Under the pieces are notes generated by a model, which did no database searches, was not told the origin of the DNA, and saw only the letters and a list, made by a program, of their open reading frames with translations. A program made the translations under genes and the position numbers. A stretch of DNA of 64,000 nucleotides from Nocardia australiensis (GTDB lineage Bacteria > Actinomycetota > Actinomycetes > Mycobacteriales > Mycobacteriaceae): positions 186,001 to 250,000 of the forward strand of contig NZ_JAJFZM010000002.1 of the NCBI RefSeq assembly GCF_020733705.1, in the 5' to 3' direction. Positions 42,317 through 51,031 of this stretch are shown in pieces; positions within the stretch are counted from its first letter, which is position 1, and every line of letters starts with the position of its first letter.

Positions 42317-45300
42317 TCAGTCTTCCGCGGTGTCAGGATCACGTAGCGGCCGGTGAACACCGCCCAGGTCCGGCAGGTGGAAACTGTAATGTCCGGCCAG
42401 TCCGATATGTTCGCGCACGAACGGGGACAGGCGCGCGGCGTCCTCCTCGCGCACCGGATAGTCCTGCGCGCGTAGCGCATCCAGGGCCCGGCTCATGTAC
42501 GAGGAATTCCACAGAACGACGCAATTCAGGACAAGACCGAGTGCGGAGAGCTGGTCTTCCATGCCGTCGTAGTAGGCGCGCATGAGCTCGCCCTTGCGGC
42601 CGTGGAAGATTCGCCGCCCCAGGTCGTGACGGCCCTCGGTGAGGTTGGATTGGGCTTTGCCTTCGCGCCGGTACGGTTCGTCATCGGCCAAGCGCAGGAT
42701 ATGCAGCGTCTTGGGAATGCGCCCGTAGTGAGCCACCGCCTGCCCGAGGCTGGTGGGGTTACCGTCGCGGGAGATCATGCGGGTGACCTCGTGCGCGGAG
42801 ACCTCACCGGCGTGCATCGACACCGCCAGACGGCACATGTCTTCCCAATGTTCGGCGATCTTGCCGGTGTCGATACGCCCCCGTGCGGCCTTGTTCAAGG
42901 GGCCGTAGTCCGCGGCCGAGTCGATGCGCCACAACCGCTGATCAGGAAGATTCGCCAGCTGCGGTCGGTACTTGCGACCCAGCAAATGCAGGATTCCAAA
43001 GACAATGTCGGAATAAGACCCCGTATCTGTGATGATTTGTTCGGGGATCGTCCCGCCGTGCTGGCGCAGCACCACGTCCACCGCGTACAGCGAATCGCGT
43101 GGGGTGCCCGAGAGCACCATCGCCGACAGGCCCGCGGCCTGGTCCGAAAGCATGTTCAACCAGGTCGCCCCTTTCTTCCTGCCGAAATATTTTGGGTTGG
43201 GTTTGGCATGGTGGGTGCGGACCGGGACCACGAACCGCATCCCGTCCACGCTCGCGACCAGCCCGCCACCCCACAACTGCGCCAACGGGATCCGCGCTTG
43301 AGCCTGCACGAGCACCGTGTTGGCGGCGGCGAGAGTTTCCAAGCGCAGATAGTGCTGATCGACATGCTGGAGCCGGTCTCTGGTCAGCGCCTCGACGCCC
43401 AGGGAGACAACGGGTTTGAATCCGACGTTCATCGCGTGCGCGCACAACACGGCCGCGACCGACACATTCAGGTCCGCGACGCGGGCGGGGTTGCCCGAGA
43501 CGTGAGTGAACGCTTCGGTGAACTCCGGGTACCAGGACATCACTTCCATCACCAGCTCCGGCAGATCCACCCGGGGCAGCATGGCATCGATCCGTCTGCG
43601 CAGATCGATCAGACTGGGCGGGTCCGGGAGAGCGGTCAGAGCCGCGACGTGCAGTTTCCCCTCTTCATCGACGCTGGCGGGGGCGTCGTCGCCCAGGCGG
43701 GCGATCAACTCCCGATACGCGGTGTCCAGGGTGCTGGCGTGCTCGGTGAGCATCGCATGCGGATTCTCCGGGAGACCCAGGGCGTTCATGCCCGCACCGC
43801 GCGCCTGCTCCCACACCACCCCTGACGACAGATGGGCTCGAGGATCACGCCATTTCGAGGAGTGCTCGGCGAAGATGTTGCGGTACTTCAGGTTCCGGTG
43901 GAACTGCTCGAGCACGCACAACGTGTACGCCGCCCGATCGACAGTCCCTTCCGGCCGCTCGGACGGGTACACCAGGCGCTGCCAGCCCCCGCCGGCCAGA
44001 TCGTGATCCACACGCCGCGCATCGAACCAGCGCACCGAGGCGCCGCGAGCGCACGGCGCGGTCAGCAGGTCCGCGATGGTGTGCATGGCGGTGAGCACCG
44101 CTTTCCCGTCCCCGGTCGCACCGAACTCGACCGTGCGCATCAACGACGGCAAGAACATCCGGACCGTGTTCACCCGGCCGGCGAGCTCCTCGAGCCGTTG
44201 CCCGTCGAGCTCGGCGTCCGAAGCCGGGACCAGTTCCTCGACCGTGGCGATCGCCGCTCGCAGTTCGGCCTTGGTGACCGCGTTTTCGATCAGATCCCAC
44301 ACCAACTGAATCGGCATCTGCGCGTCGACCTCGGTCATTTCCAGGAGCACGCGCACTGCCGATGCGAGCTTGCCCGCGGTGCGCGAGACCCGCGGGTAGC
44401 GGCGCAGTTTCTCGTCTTTGGATTGGCGTTCGGCCTTGGAGATCAGATCGTTGACCATCACCTGGTCGAACACCCCAAGCACATCATCGACGGCGTTCGC
44501 GCGCATCGTGAAGACGGTCGCGACCAGCACCGCCAGCAGATGCTCGCGCGGCATGCGACGCAGCTGACTCACCCGTCCCGACAACCCGAGCGTGGCCAAC
44601 CCCAGCAGACGGCGCGGCGGCACCGCAGAGCTATCTACCGAACTCGGTACCAGCGCATTCACATCGCGTAACCGCCCCAACGCGGTCAGCAGCCCCTTCC
44701 CGGACGGTTTGAACACCGCCCGCCGCAACCGCTCCATATCGATGACCTTGCGCCGGTGCTCCACCCGAGGCTCCAACATGCCCAACAACAGCTGCTCATC
44801 CGCCGGGGTCAGCGGGGCACCGAGCTGCGCCCACAACCGCTGATCTGCGGTTTGACGGCCCGCCGCGACCAGCCTTTCCAGGGTCGTCACCCCTTGCGGC
44901 AGCAGGGAATTACGATTCCGTAGCCACGTGACCGCGCCGTCGAAGATCGCTTTCGGGCCGTCGCCGGTCATCCACGCCTGATCGGCGATCCACGCCACCA
45001 ACTCGGCCTCGACCTCGGCGAAGGGCACAAGGTCGTACTCGCGCTGGATCTCCCAGGCGTGCTCGAGTTTGGTCTTGTCCCGATCGGTGTAGGACTTCAC
45101 GCACGCCGGATCCGCGATATCGAGCTGAGCGGCCAGGTACTCCACCAACTCCGCAGGCACCTCGAGCGGATCGGGCGGGAACATCCCCAAATGGCGGACA
45201 GTAACCAGTTGTAGGGCAAACCCGAGCCGGTTCGAATCCCGGCGTCGGGCCGCGATCAGCTTGCGGTCCTCGTCGTCCAGATGGAAAAACCGTTCCAACT

Positions 45301-45355
45301 CGACCCGGGACAATGCACCGTACCGGCCATATCCCGCTGCACCCTCATCCTGCAC
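42317..45355 (-). CDS. tnpA: Tn3-family transposase TnpA
   Basis: About 1012 residues from a GTG at 45355; an ATG-type extension to 45433 is also in frame. The N-terminal DUF4158 region begins GRYGALSRVELERFFHLDDE. The catalytic DDE_Tnp_Tn3 region has SVDGMRFVVPVRTHHAKPNP (first Asp), IITDTGSYSDIVFGILHLLG (second Asp, DTG-YSD), and SNLTEGRHDLGRRIFHGRKG followed by LGLVLNCVVLWNSSYMSRAL near the Glu. The frame is intact, so the transposon is probably autonomous for cointegrate formation. The gene reads from the right end toward the centre. Confidence 0.95.
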   Translation of the reverse strand: MQDEGAAGYGRYGALSRVELERFFHLDDEDRKLIAARRRDSNRLGFALQLVTVRHLGMFPPDPLEVPAELVEYLAAQLDIADPACVKSYTDRDKTKLEHAWEIQREYDLVPFAEVEAELVAWIADQAWMTGDGPKAIFDGAVTWLRNRNSLLPQGVTTLERLVAAGRQTADQRLWAQLGAPLTPADEQLLLGMLEPRVEHRRKVIDMERLRRAVFKPSGKGLLTALGRLRDVNALVPSSVDSSAVPPRRLLGLATLGLSGRVSQLRRMPREHLLAVLVATVFTMRANAVDDVLGVFDQVMVNDLISKAERQSKDEKLRRYPRVSRTAGKLASAVRVLLEMTEVDAQMPIQLVWDLIENAVTKAELRAAIATVEELVPASDAELDGQRLEELAGRVNTVRMFLPSLMRTVEFGATGDGKAVLTAMHTIADLLTAPCARGASVRWFDARRVDHDLAGGGWQRLVYPSERPEGTVDRAAYTLCVLEQFHRNLKYRNIFAEHSSKWRDPRAHLSSGVVWEQARGAGMNALGLPENPHAMLTEHASTLDTAYRELIARLGDDAPASVDEEGKLHVAALTALPDPPSLIDLRRRIDAMLPRVDLPELVMEVMSWYPEFTEAFTHVSGNPARVADLNVSVAAVLCAHAMNVGFKPVVSLGVEALTRDRLQHVDQHYLRLETLAAANTVLVQAQARIPLAQLWGGGLVASVDGMRFVVPVRTHHAKPNPKYFGRKKGATWLNMLSDQAAGLSAMVLSGTPRDSLYAVDVVLRQHGGTIPEQIITDTGSYSDIVFGILHLLGRKYRPQLANLPDQRLWRIDSAADYGPLNKAARGRIDTGKIAEHWEDMCRLAVSMHAGEVSAHEVTRMISRDGNPTSLGQAVAHYGRIPKTLHILRLADDEPYRREGKAQSNLTEGRHDLGRRIFHGRKGELMRAYYDGMEDQLSALGLVLNCVVLWNSSYMSRALDALRAQDYPVREEDAARLSPFVREHIGLAGHYSFHLPDLGGVHRPLRDPDTAED

Positions 45356-45437
45356 AGCCGCAAATAAAACCACCAGCGCCACAACCACGCTCGCGGTTTC
45401 CGAATCAAAACAACCGGTTCGCTCACCGACCAATCCG

Positions 45438-45494
45438 TAGCGCCGGATCCCGAAGGCTTAGCGCCGGATCCCGTTCAGTTGCACCACTACTGCC
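45438..45494 (-). repeat. Right 38-bp inverted repeat plus a subterminal copy of its inner motif
   Basis: The true right end is 45457-45494 (36 of 38 matching the left end), followed by the target duplication TGCAC (45495-45499). A further copy of the inner motif (TAGCGCCGGATCCC, 45438-45451) lies 20 bp inward on the same strand, making a tandem pair next to the tnpA promoter region. Tandem copies could allow TnpA binding to regulate its own gene. Confidence 0.85.
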
Positions 45495-45892
45495 TGCACC
45501 ACCTGGACCGGGTGCGTGCCGAACCGATCCTCGCAGGTCGCCGACCACCGATACAGCGGGTCGGTGACGAAACCGCAGAACGCCCGGATCGCCTCGGAAT
45601 GGGAACGGACCGTCGTCCGCTTCAGCTCCCGCAGCGACCGCAGGTCACCGAGCCATTCATCGATCATCGCCGGACTCCACTGCCACGGAAAGGCATTCAC
45701 GTACCCGGCGAACGCCTTGATCGTGCGCTCGCGGCCCTCGACCGTGGTGCGGGCCAGATTCCGGGCTAGCTGTTGATTCGCGAAGCCCGCCAGCATTGCC
45801 TCGAAGACCTGATCCTCCGGCCGTAGCGGTGACACCCCGTCGACCAGATGCAGCCGTGCCGCACCCGGCACCGAACCGCCGAAACCCGCCAA
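45495..45892 (-). pseudogene. Tyrosine recombinase, N-terminal core-binding half (split by Tn3 insertion)
   Basis: It reads MAGFGGSVPGAARLHLVDGV from a TTG start (GGAGG upstream), then FEAMLAGFANQQLARNLART, TVEGRERTIKAFAGYVNAFP and SEAIRAFCGFVTDPLYRWSA, ending RFGTHPVQVV at the insertion point. This is the SAM-like core-binding domain of phage-type integrases. Without the transposon it would continue in frame into 38094-37365. If translated now, it would add a few transposon-encoded residues (QAVVVQLNGIRR) and stop. Confidence 0.9.
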
Positions 45893-46110
45893 ACCGGCCC
45901 ACCTCCATCGGTCGCATCAGATGCGAGAAAGTCGCATCGTATGCAAGTGATGGCGGAATCCGCAGGCAGTTGCGTCAGACAGACCGCTTCGGGGCCTTCG
46001 GCCGTCTATCCTCATCGGTGCAAGCGCAGCCGAATCCCTCTGGTAGAGGCTGGTTATGCCGCCCTCGAACCGCCTGATGTGCATATCGTCGCGAGTTCGC
46101 ATCCGATGCA

Positions 46111-46151
46111 ATTGGCGGCAAAAGTAGCAATCGCTGAAAAAACAACGGATA
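46111..46151 (+). repeat. Degenerate Tn3-type terminal repeat
   Basis: AAGTAGCAATCGCTGAAAAA followed by ACAACGGATATGG resembles the inner 30 bases of the 40-bp repeat at 20618 (GTAGTAACC, GCGAAAAACAACGACAATGG). It sits 52 bp beyond the end of a resolvase gene, where a Tn3 end is expected. The outer bases are diverged. Confidence 0.4.
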
Positions 46152-46203
46152 TGGCGTAGTCCCTGGTCAGGGATGGTGGCGTTGAGATCACCGACTGGGG
46201 CGG

Positions 46204-46954
46204 TTATTGGTCGGGTCGATGCTGGAGGACTTGGGCTTGGAGTCGTTCGCGAAGGTCGGCTTCCTCGGGTGTCAGCGACTCCTCGGGGCGGCGGATGCGG
46301 GCGGGTGTGGGCGGGTGTGGGCCGCAACGCCGGGTGCTCGGCGGTTGCGGCCTGCTCGGCTTCTGCGAACGCCCGGTAGAGGGAGGCGACCGAGGGGTGC
46401 TTGCCCGCGCGTTTCCCGCTTTTGATGGTGAGTTTCTTGGCGATGTCGGGGACGGGGTCGCCTTTGTCCTTCAGGGCGAGGGCGAAGGTGAGTGCGTCGT
46501 CGTCGATGACTTTGGGCCGGCCGCCGTGGTTGCCTTTGGAGGCGGCGATGAGCTGGCCTTCGAGGGTTTTGTCGCGGATGTAGTTGCGTTCGATCTGTCC
46601 GGCGACGGCCAGGACTGCGAAGAACATCGAGCCCATGCCGTTGGGGTCGTAGATGCCGGTGAGTAGTTCGAGTTGGATGCCGCCGGTCTGGAGTTCGCCG
46701 GACAGTGTCATCAGCTCGGCGGCGTTGCGGGCCAGGCGTTTGAGTTCGTGGACGGTGAACACGACGGGTACCTGGGGCGCGGCTTCTTTGAACTGGCGGG
46801 CCAGCGCGAGGGCCTTCTCCAGCTCGGGCCGGACCTTGACGCGGGTGCTGATCTGCTCGTGAAAGATTTTGTGGCACTGAGCTTTGCGGAGGGCTTCGAG
46901 TTGGCTGGCCAGCTCTTGGCGGGCGGTCGAGGTTCTGGCGTAGCCGATCCGCAC
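46204..46954 (-). pseudogene. Serine resolvase (tnpR) with a 10-bp tandem-duplication frameshift
   Basis: The catalytic domain is intact: MRIGYARTSTARQELASQLE with the nucleophile Ser in RTST, LKRLARNAAELMTLSGELQT, and FFAVLAVAGQIERNYIRDKT, then a C-terminal HTH (DDDALTFALALKDKGDPVPD, PSVASLYRAFAEAEQAA). At 46301-46320 the decamer GCGGGTGTGG occurs twice in tandem. With one copy removed the frame continues RPEESLTPEEADLRERLQAQ and VLQHRPDQ to a natural stop at 46204. With both copies the frame runs on to 45917 through non-coding DNA. Activity may survive, because the change is C-terminal to the HTH. Confidence 0.8.
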
Positions 46955-47074
46955 CGGCCGCTCGGACTGGGTTGCCGGGACGACCGTCAGCGCCGGGCCG
47001 CGTTTCCATTCCGATCGTTTGCGAGAAGCCCTGCCCGCCCAGAAGTTGCCCGATTCTTGATCAGGGCTCGGCGA

Positions 47075-47545
47075 TCACCCACGGTGCGGGGCAGAGGCCA
47101 GGACTCTGGTGGCGAAGTGCGCCAGTTGCGCTCGTATCCTTTCGCGCGGCATGCGCTCTTGTCCGGCCAGTTGCTCGACGAGGTCGGCTCGGATGGCGGC
47201 GAGCAGGGCGTGGGCGGTGAAGTCGCTGTCGGGCAGGCCTGGGATCTGCTCCAGTACGGTTTGGAACAGGCCGTGCCACCGCACGTAATGCCCGGCCTGG
47301 TAAGGACTGCTGCTCCCGCTTTCCTCCAGGGCCAGCGCGAGGCGGCGGTTGTCGAGTTTGAAGCACAGGACGGCGTCAAGCAGGGCGGGTACGCGCTGGT
47401 GTGGTGGGGTGGCGGGCCCCAAGGGTGGCGGGCCGGTTTCGATGGCGTCCCGGATCGGTTCGAGTCGTGCCTCGTACAGCGCACGGAGCAGCCCGGCACG
47501 GTCACCGAAGGCCCGGAAGAGTGACGTCCACTGCCACCCAGGCGC
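47075..47545 (-). pseudogene. TetR-family regulator lacking its DNA-binding start
   Basis: From about 47545 the leftward frame reads TSLFRAFGDRAGLLRALYEA, RLEPIRDAIETGPPPLGPAT and a full helical effector domain ending RAQLAHFATRVLAS. LFRAFGDRxxLL is the end of the recognition helix plus linker; the first two helices of the HTH are gone and the upstream residues (SSSQSKMRATARRSA) are unrelated. On the plus strand a frame ending RLAVARIFDWLDDTI at 47597 starts near the same break point and may be another 5'-truncated gene end. Confidence 0.65.
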
Positions 47546-47783
47546 GCTTCGCCTTGCGGTGGCGCGCATCTTCGACTGGCTCGACGACACGATCTGACCA
47601 GTTCAACGTCACGCGGATCGCTGGGGTTGCCACGCATCGGAACCAAATCCCCCTCTCAGGTGACAGGGCATCCAGGAACAACGCGGGGGTTCAGGTCCAG
47701 CCGGGTGGTCGGCACCGCGCCGGCGGATCGAGGTCGAGCACCCCAGATGAGGTGGCGGCTCTCGCGGATGTTTTGGACCCCGA

Positions 47784-48365
47784 TCAGCACAGGGTGTCGC
47801 GGACGCGTAGTGGCCGGTACCCGGTCGGCCCGAGCTGGGCCAGCTCGGCGTCGATGTCGACCTCGATGGCACCGAAGAAGTTGATGTTCTCGCTGTGCGC
47901 CGGGGACACGTGAGCCGGTACCTCGTCGTCCACCCGGCGGCCCTGACGTCGCATCTGCTCCACAGCGAGTCCGAAATATTCTGTCGTCCAGGCGATCACC
48001 GCATTCGTGGCCAGTGTCAGGCACCACATTTGTTCGGTCTGGTCCTCGAGATGCCGGGCGCGGATCATGCCCTCGTGGGCGTAGAGCAGGTCGCGTTTGA
48101 GCGTGTGGACCGATTCGCCCCTGTTGAGCTGGCGAGCGATCTTGCGCCGATAGTCCGGATCCGACAAATAGCGGGCGGCGTAGATCGTACGGCGAAGCGC
48201 CCCATACTCTTTCAACGCCGCCGCGAGGGAGTTCTGCCGCCCCGACGCCGAGAGCTTCCCTACCAGCAGCGACGCAGTCGCGTGCCCGAACTTCAGCGAC
48301 CCGGCCAGCCGCAGCAAATCGTCGTAGTGCTCCGCGATCAGGTCGAGGTTCAGTTTGCGGGTCAA
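47784..48365 (-). pseudogene. Tn3-family transposase C-terminal fragment
   Basis: 193 codons: NLDLIAEHYDDLLRLAGSLK, FGHATASLLVGKLSASGRQN, SLAAALKEYGALRRTIYAAR, then ATNAVIAWTTEYFGLAVEQM and a natural C-terminus near TGYRPLRVRDTLC. These are the last domains of Tn3 TnpA, including the C-terminal region after the catalytic Glu. The first 800 or so codons are missing. With the resolvase 46204 and the TIR-like 46111 it may mark the remains of another Tn3 element. No gene is recognisable in 48366-48747. Confidence 0.9.
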
Positions 48366-48747
48366 CAGCGGCCCGGCGAGCAGCGGGAATCGTTGCAGTG
48401 CTGTTGCCGCGCAGCTGGTTTCCCTGATCGGGACGATACGGCGCCGCCGCGGTGCTGGACACGCATCGGGCGCGCCAGCCCTTCGACAGCAGCATCGGTG
48501 ACGACCGGATTCGCCTGGCCCGCAACGGGTGGGTCGCGTGCAGGCAACTCTGGAGATGCTGACCAGACTGCTGGTCTGATCATTCGAGTAGCCCGAATCT
48601 CGTTGCAGTGCAAAAGGGTACGGCGCGCTCGCCGTCCGGCGGTGCGCGCCGGTATCCGACCGATTGCACCGACCTGGAGGGGCGCTGCGCGAGGGGTTGC
48701 TGCCGACCCCGGCATGTCCGACCGCGAACGGTGGTTGGCACGTGGCC

Positions 48748-48857
48748 TTCCACCGGGAGGTGGCCTACGCACTTCAAAGTGCCTTCTTCCCGTTGGAAAG
48801 TTGCCCGTCAATCATGGAGCAGGTCAACCACAGAACACATGTGAAGAGAAGTGAGCC
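48748..48857 (+). promoter_or_regulatory. HxlR-type promoter region, copy 1 (drives oxidoreductase)
   Basis: About 105 bp is similar to 50487-50592, including TCAATCATGGAGCAGGTCAA and ACCACAGAACAC. The operator-like TTCCCGTTGGAAA lies at 48787-48799. Copy 2 has the perfect palindrome TTCCCATTGGGAA. The ribosome binding site GAAGAGAAG leads to ATG 48858. Confidence 0.6.
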
Positions 48858-49775
48858 ATGAGCACGTCAACGTTCCGAGCCGCTGTCGTCCGCACCCCGA
48901 ATGGGCCCGACTCGATCGAGATCATCGATGTTCCCGTCGCCGAGCCCGGCCCCGGCGAGGTTCTGGTCGCGGTCGCCGCCGCGCCGGTCAACCCCACCGA
49001 CCTCGGAGTCGTGGGGGGCTTGTTCCATAGCCTGGGCATGATCAATCAGCCCGACCACACGGGCCTGGGCTGGGACTTCGCCGGCACCGTGCACGCCGCC
49101 GGCCCCGGAGTCGACCTGGCTGTCGGCACCCGGGTCGCCGGCGTGGTCGTCGGTTTCGACCGCGACTTCGGCACCTACGCCGAACAGCTCATCGTGCCCG
49201 CCGCCGATATTGCCGTGGTACCCGACGGGTTCGACCTGGCCGCGGCATCGACGGTGCCGCTCAACGGGCTGGGTGCGGCGCAGATAGTCGACTTGCTCGG
49301 TGACGCGCCCGCCGACAGCAACCGGCTGCTGGTGACTGGCGCGGCCGGGGCGATCGGGGCGAACGTGGCCTCGCTCGCGTCCGATCGCGGCTGGCAGGTA
49401 ACCGGTTTGGCCCGAGCCGCGGATGAGGGGTTCGTGCGCGGTCTCGGGGCCGACTTCGTCACGCACGCCGAGCCGGGCTGGGATGCGGTCGTCGATACCA
49501 CCTCGCAACAGGTGTGGGGCCTGGCCTCGGTCCGCGATGGCGGAGCCTTCGTCGGTGTCCGGCCCAACCTGGTGCCTGCGGCCGAGCGTGGGATCACAGT
49601 GAACGCGCTGGTGATGCACTCTGACGGTCCGCGATTGGGGCAGCTGCTGACCCGCGCAGCGTCCGGCCGGTTGTCGGCCCGAGTACATGCAGTCGTGCCG
49701 TTGGCCCAGGCAGCCGACGCCCACCGGGCCGTGGCTGAGGGCGGGCTGCGCGGTCGTTACGTGCTCGAGCCCTGA
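48858..49775 (+). CDS. NADP-dependent quinone-reductase-type oxidoreductase
   Basis: 305 residues of the medium-chain dehydrogenase/reductase family without zinc ligands. The GroES-like part has IIDVPVAEPGPGEVLVAVAA and APVNPTDLGVVGG, then GWDFAGTVHAAGPGVDLAVG. The Rossmann part has RLLVTGAAGAIGANVASLAS (about 155-174), where zinc-free QOR proteins use A-x-x-G-x-x-G/A. It ends VHAVVPLAQAADAHRAVAEG and GLRGRYVLEP. It probably reduces quinones or enones with NADPH. The promoter is shared by sequence with that of the HxlR gene 1.6 kb downstream, so HxlR likely represses it. Confidence 0.9.
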   Translation: MSTSTFRAAVVRTPNGPDSIEIIDVPVAEPGPGEVLVAVAAAPVNPTDLGVVGGLFHSLGMINQPDHTGLGWDFAGTVHAAGPGVDLAVGTRVAGVVVGFDRDFGTYAEQLIVPAADIAVVPDGFDLAAASTVPLNGLGAAQIVDLLGDAPADSNRLLVTGAAGAIGANVASLASDRGWQVTGLARAADEGFVRGLGADFVTHAEPGWDAVVDTTSQQVWGLASVRDGGAFVGVRPNLVPAAERGITVNALVMHSDGPRLGQLLTRAASGRLSARVHAVVPLAQAADAHRAVAEGGLRGRYVLEP

Positions 49776-50042
49776 CCAACTGGCCAGGCAGGTCAGGTTC
49801 GGCGTCGATCACAGACGTCGTGACCACCACTTGTAAGCCCTGACAGTCGTCCGAATGCAGACGAATTCGACGCCACTCGGGAGAGAAGCCCTGTCGCGGC
49901 ATCCGCCCCGACGGGCTGATCACGTCGAACAGATGAAAAGGCCGCACTGATCGTCGCGACGCTGCTGCTGACCGCCTGAAACCTGGCACATCAGCCCGTG
50001 TTCGTGTTGTCCGGCTGTCCCGCGATCACCGAGAGTGAAGCG

Positions 50043-50477
50043 TCAGGCGATACGGGTGTCGTAGTCGTCGCGGTTGGCAAGTACCTCGTCCATATGCGCC
50101 TCGGCCCAGTGTTTGATACCGCGCATCAGGTCGTGCAGCGAGCGGCCGAGGTCGGTCAGTTCGTAGGTGACTGTCGTCGGCACGGTCGGGGTCACGGTGC
50201 GGGTGAGCAGGCCGTCGCGTTCGAGGGAACGCAGTGTCTGAGTGAGCATCTTCTGGCTGGCACCGGCCAGCCGACGCGACAGTTCGGAGTACCGCATCGA
50301 CTGCGGCTCGCCGATACTGTCGTTCCCGGGGCCGTCGCCGCCGAGCGCGGCCAGGATCAGCGCGACCCACTTGTCGGAGATCCGGTTGAATAACTGGCGG
50401 CTGGGACAGCCCGCCAGGAAAGCGTCGTAATCTGCGTGTGCCTGTGCCCGCTTCTGGGATGCCGTGTACGTCGGCAC
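50043..50477 (-). CDS. HxlR-family regulator
   Basis: 144 residues. The N-terminal CPSRQLFNRISDKWVALILA has the single conserved Cys of redox- or electrophile-sensing HxlR proteins. MRYSELSRRLAGASQKMLTQ, TLRSLERDGLLTRTVTP and VTYELTDLGRSLHDLMRGIK are the winged helix, with a C-terminal helix EVLANRDDYD. It lies next to promoter copy 2 (50487-50592) reading away from it. The same operator DNA is found before the oxidoreductase 48858, suggesting a QorR-like quinone-responsive switch. Confidence 0.9.
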   Translation of the reverse strand: MPTYTASQKRAQAHADYDAFLAGCPSRQLFNRISDKWVALILAALGGDGPGNDSIGEPQSMRYSELSRRLAGASQKMLTQTLRSLERDGLLTRTVTPTVPTTVTYELTDLGRSLHDLMRGIKHWAEAHMDEVLANRDDYDTRIA

Positions 50478-50486
50478 TCACCGCTC

Positions 50487-50592
50487 CTTCCGTCCGAGAG
50501 GTGACTCACGCACTTCGCGGTCATTGTTTCCCATTGGGAAGTTACCGATCAATCATGAAGCGGGTCAACCACAGAACACCGGTGAGGAGAAG
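50487..50592 (+). promoter_or_regulatory. HxlR-type promoter region, copy 2 (orphaned)
   Basis: It contains the perfect palindrome TTCCCATTGGGAA (50528-50540) and TCAATCATGAAGCGGGTCAA followed by the same ACCACAGAACAC as copy 1. The rightward gene it once served is missing: after GAGGAGAAG there is no start codon and only relics follow. Confidence 0.6.
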
Positions 50593-50690
50593 CGGAAGAC
50601 CTGGAAACAGCTGGACGCCGGTTGACCGCCTCGCCCAACCGCGCTGGCTCCGAAGAGCACCACGAGGGGCGCGTCCACGTGACCCACACT

Positions 50691-50818
50691 CTAAATTCGG
50701 TGTCGTGCGTGGCGGGGCAGTAGCCGGGCAGCCGGCACGATGGCCAGCTCGCCGAGCACGATATTGATCAGGAACATCGACCGCCAACCGAGTCCGAAAG
50801 GTCCGCGTCGATAGCGAT
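50691..50818 (-). pseudogene. MFS (DHA2) transporter internal relic
   Basis: The leftward frame is FGLGWRSMFLINIVLGELAI then VPAARLLPRHARHRI and a stop, preceded after a one-base deletion by AIDADL. It matches the DxxLFGLGWRxxFLINVPxG segment between spans 5 and 6 of EmrB/QacA transporters. Both ends are missing. It faces away from a MarR-like relic. Confidence 0.65.
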
Positions 50819-50821
50819 AGC

Positions 50822-50992
50822 GGCCACGACCTGATGGCCCGTTTCCGCAAACGCCAGCGTGAGGCCTATGACTACATCACCGCAGACTGGTCGGAGCACG
50901 ACCGTCTGGAGCTGGCCCGTCTCTTGGTGCGGTATGTGGATTCCCTTGCGGCGCTGAATGAACGGGGCCCGGCGAAAGACGGAGAGCGGTGA
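50822..50992 (+). pseudogene. MarR-like regulator C-terminal relic
   Basis: The frame reads GHDLMARFRKRQREAYDYIT, ADWSEHDRLELARLLVRYVD and SLAALNERGPAKDGER to a stop at 50992. It looks like the C-terminal dimerisation helices of MarR-family proteins (W-x-x-x-(D/E)-R-x-x-L-A-R-L-L). The DNA-binding part is missing. No gene is seen in 50593-50690. Confidence 0.5.
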
Positions 50993-51031
50993 CGTGGAAG
51001 GCTGGCGAAGTACCCGTATTCGATTGATGCG

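Larger units (their letters stand above)
38100..45494. mobile_element. 7395-bp Tn3-family transposon inserted in a recombinase gene
   Basis: It is bounded by 38-bp inverted repeats (36 of 38 identical) that start GGCAGTAGTGGTGCAACTGA, and by the 5-bp direct duplication TGCAC (38095-38099 and 45495-45499). Contents: tnpA at the right end reading inward, a WYL regulator, an epoxide hydrolase, debris of two smaller Tn3-like elements, a PPOX-type protein, recombination-site-like repeats, and a small Ser/Gly-rich protein. No resolvase gene lies inside. The intact tnpA, intact repeats and clean target duplication suggest a recent insertion. Confidence 0.93.

Noticed and set aside
46272-47009. 245-codon minus-strand frame over the resolvase
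   Set aside because: Extremely Arg/Pro-rich; it is the resolvase read in another phase.
47540-47597. Plus-strand gene end RLAVARIFDWLDDTI opposite the TetR relic
   Set aside because: Too short to assign; mentioned as a possible fourth head-to-head relic only.
47765-47790. GGGGTCCAAAAC on the minus strand next to the tnpA 3' fragment as a Tn3 end
   Set aside because: Orientation points away from the transposase and there is no inverted partner; only the first ten bases resemble the mini-element end.
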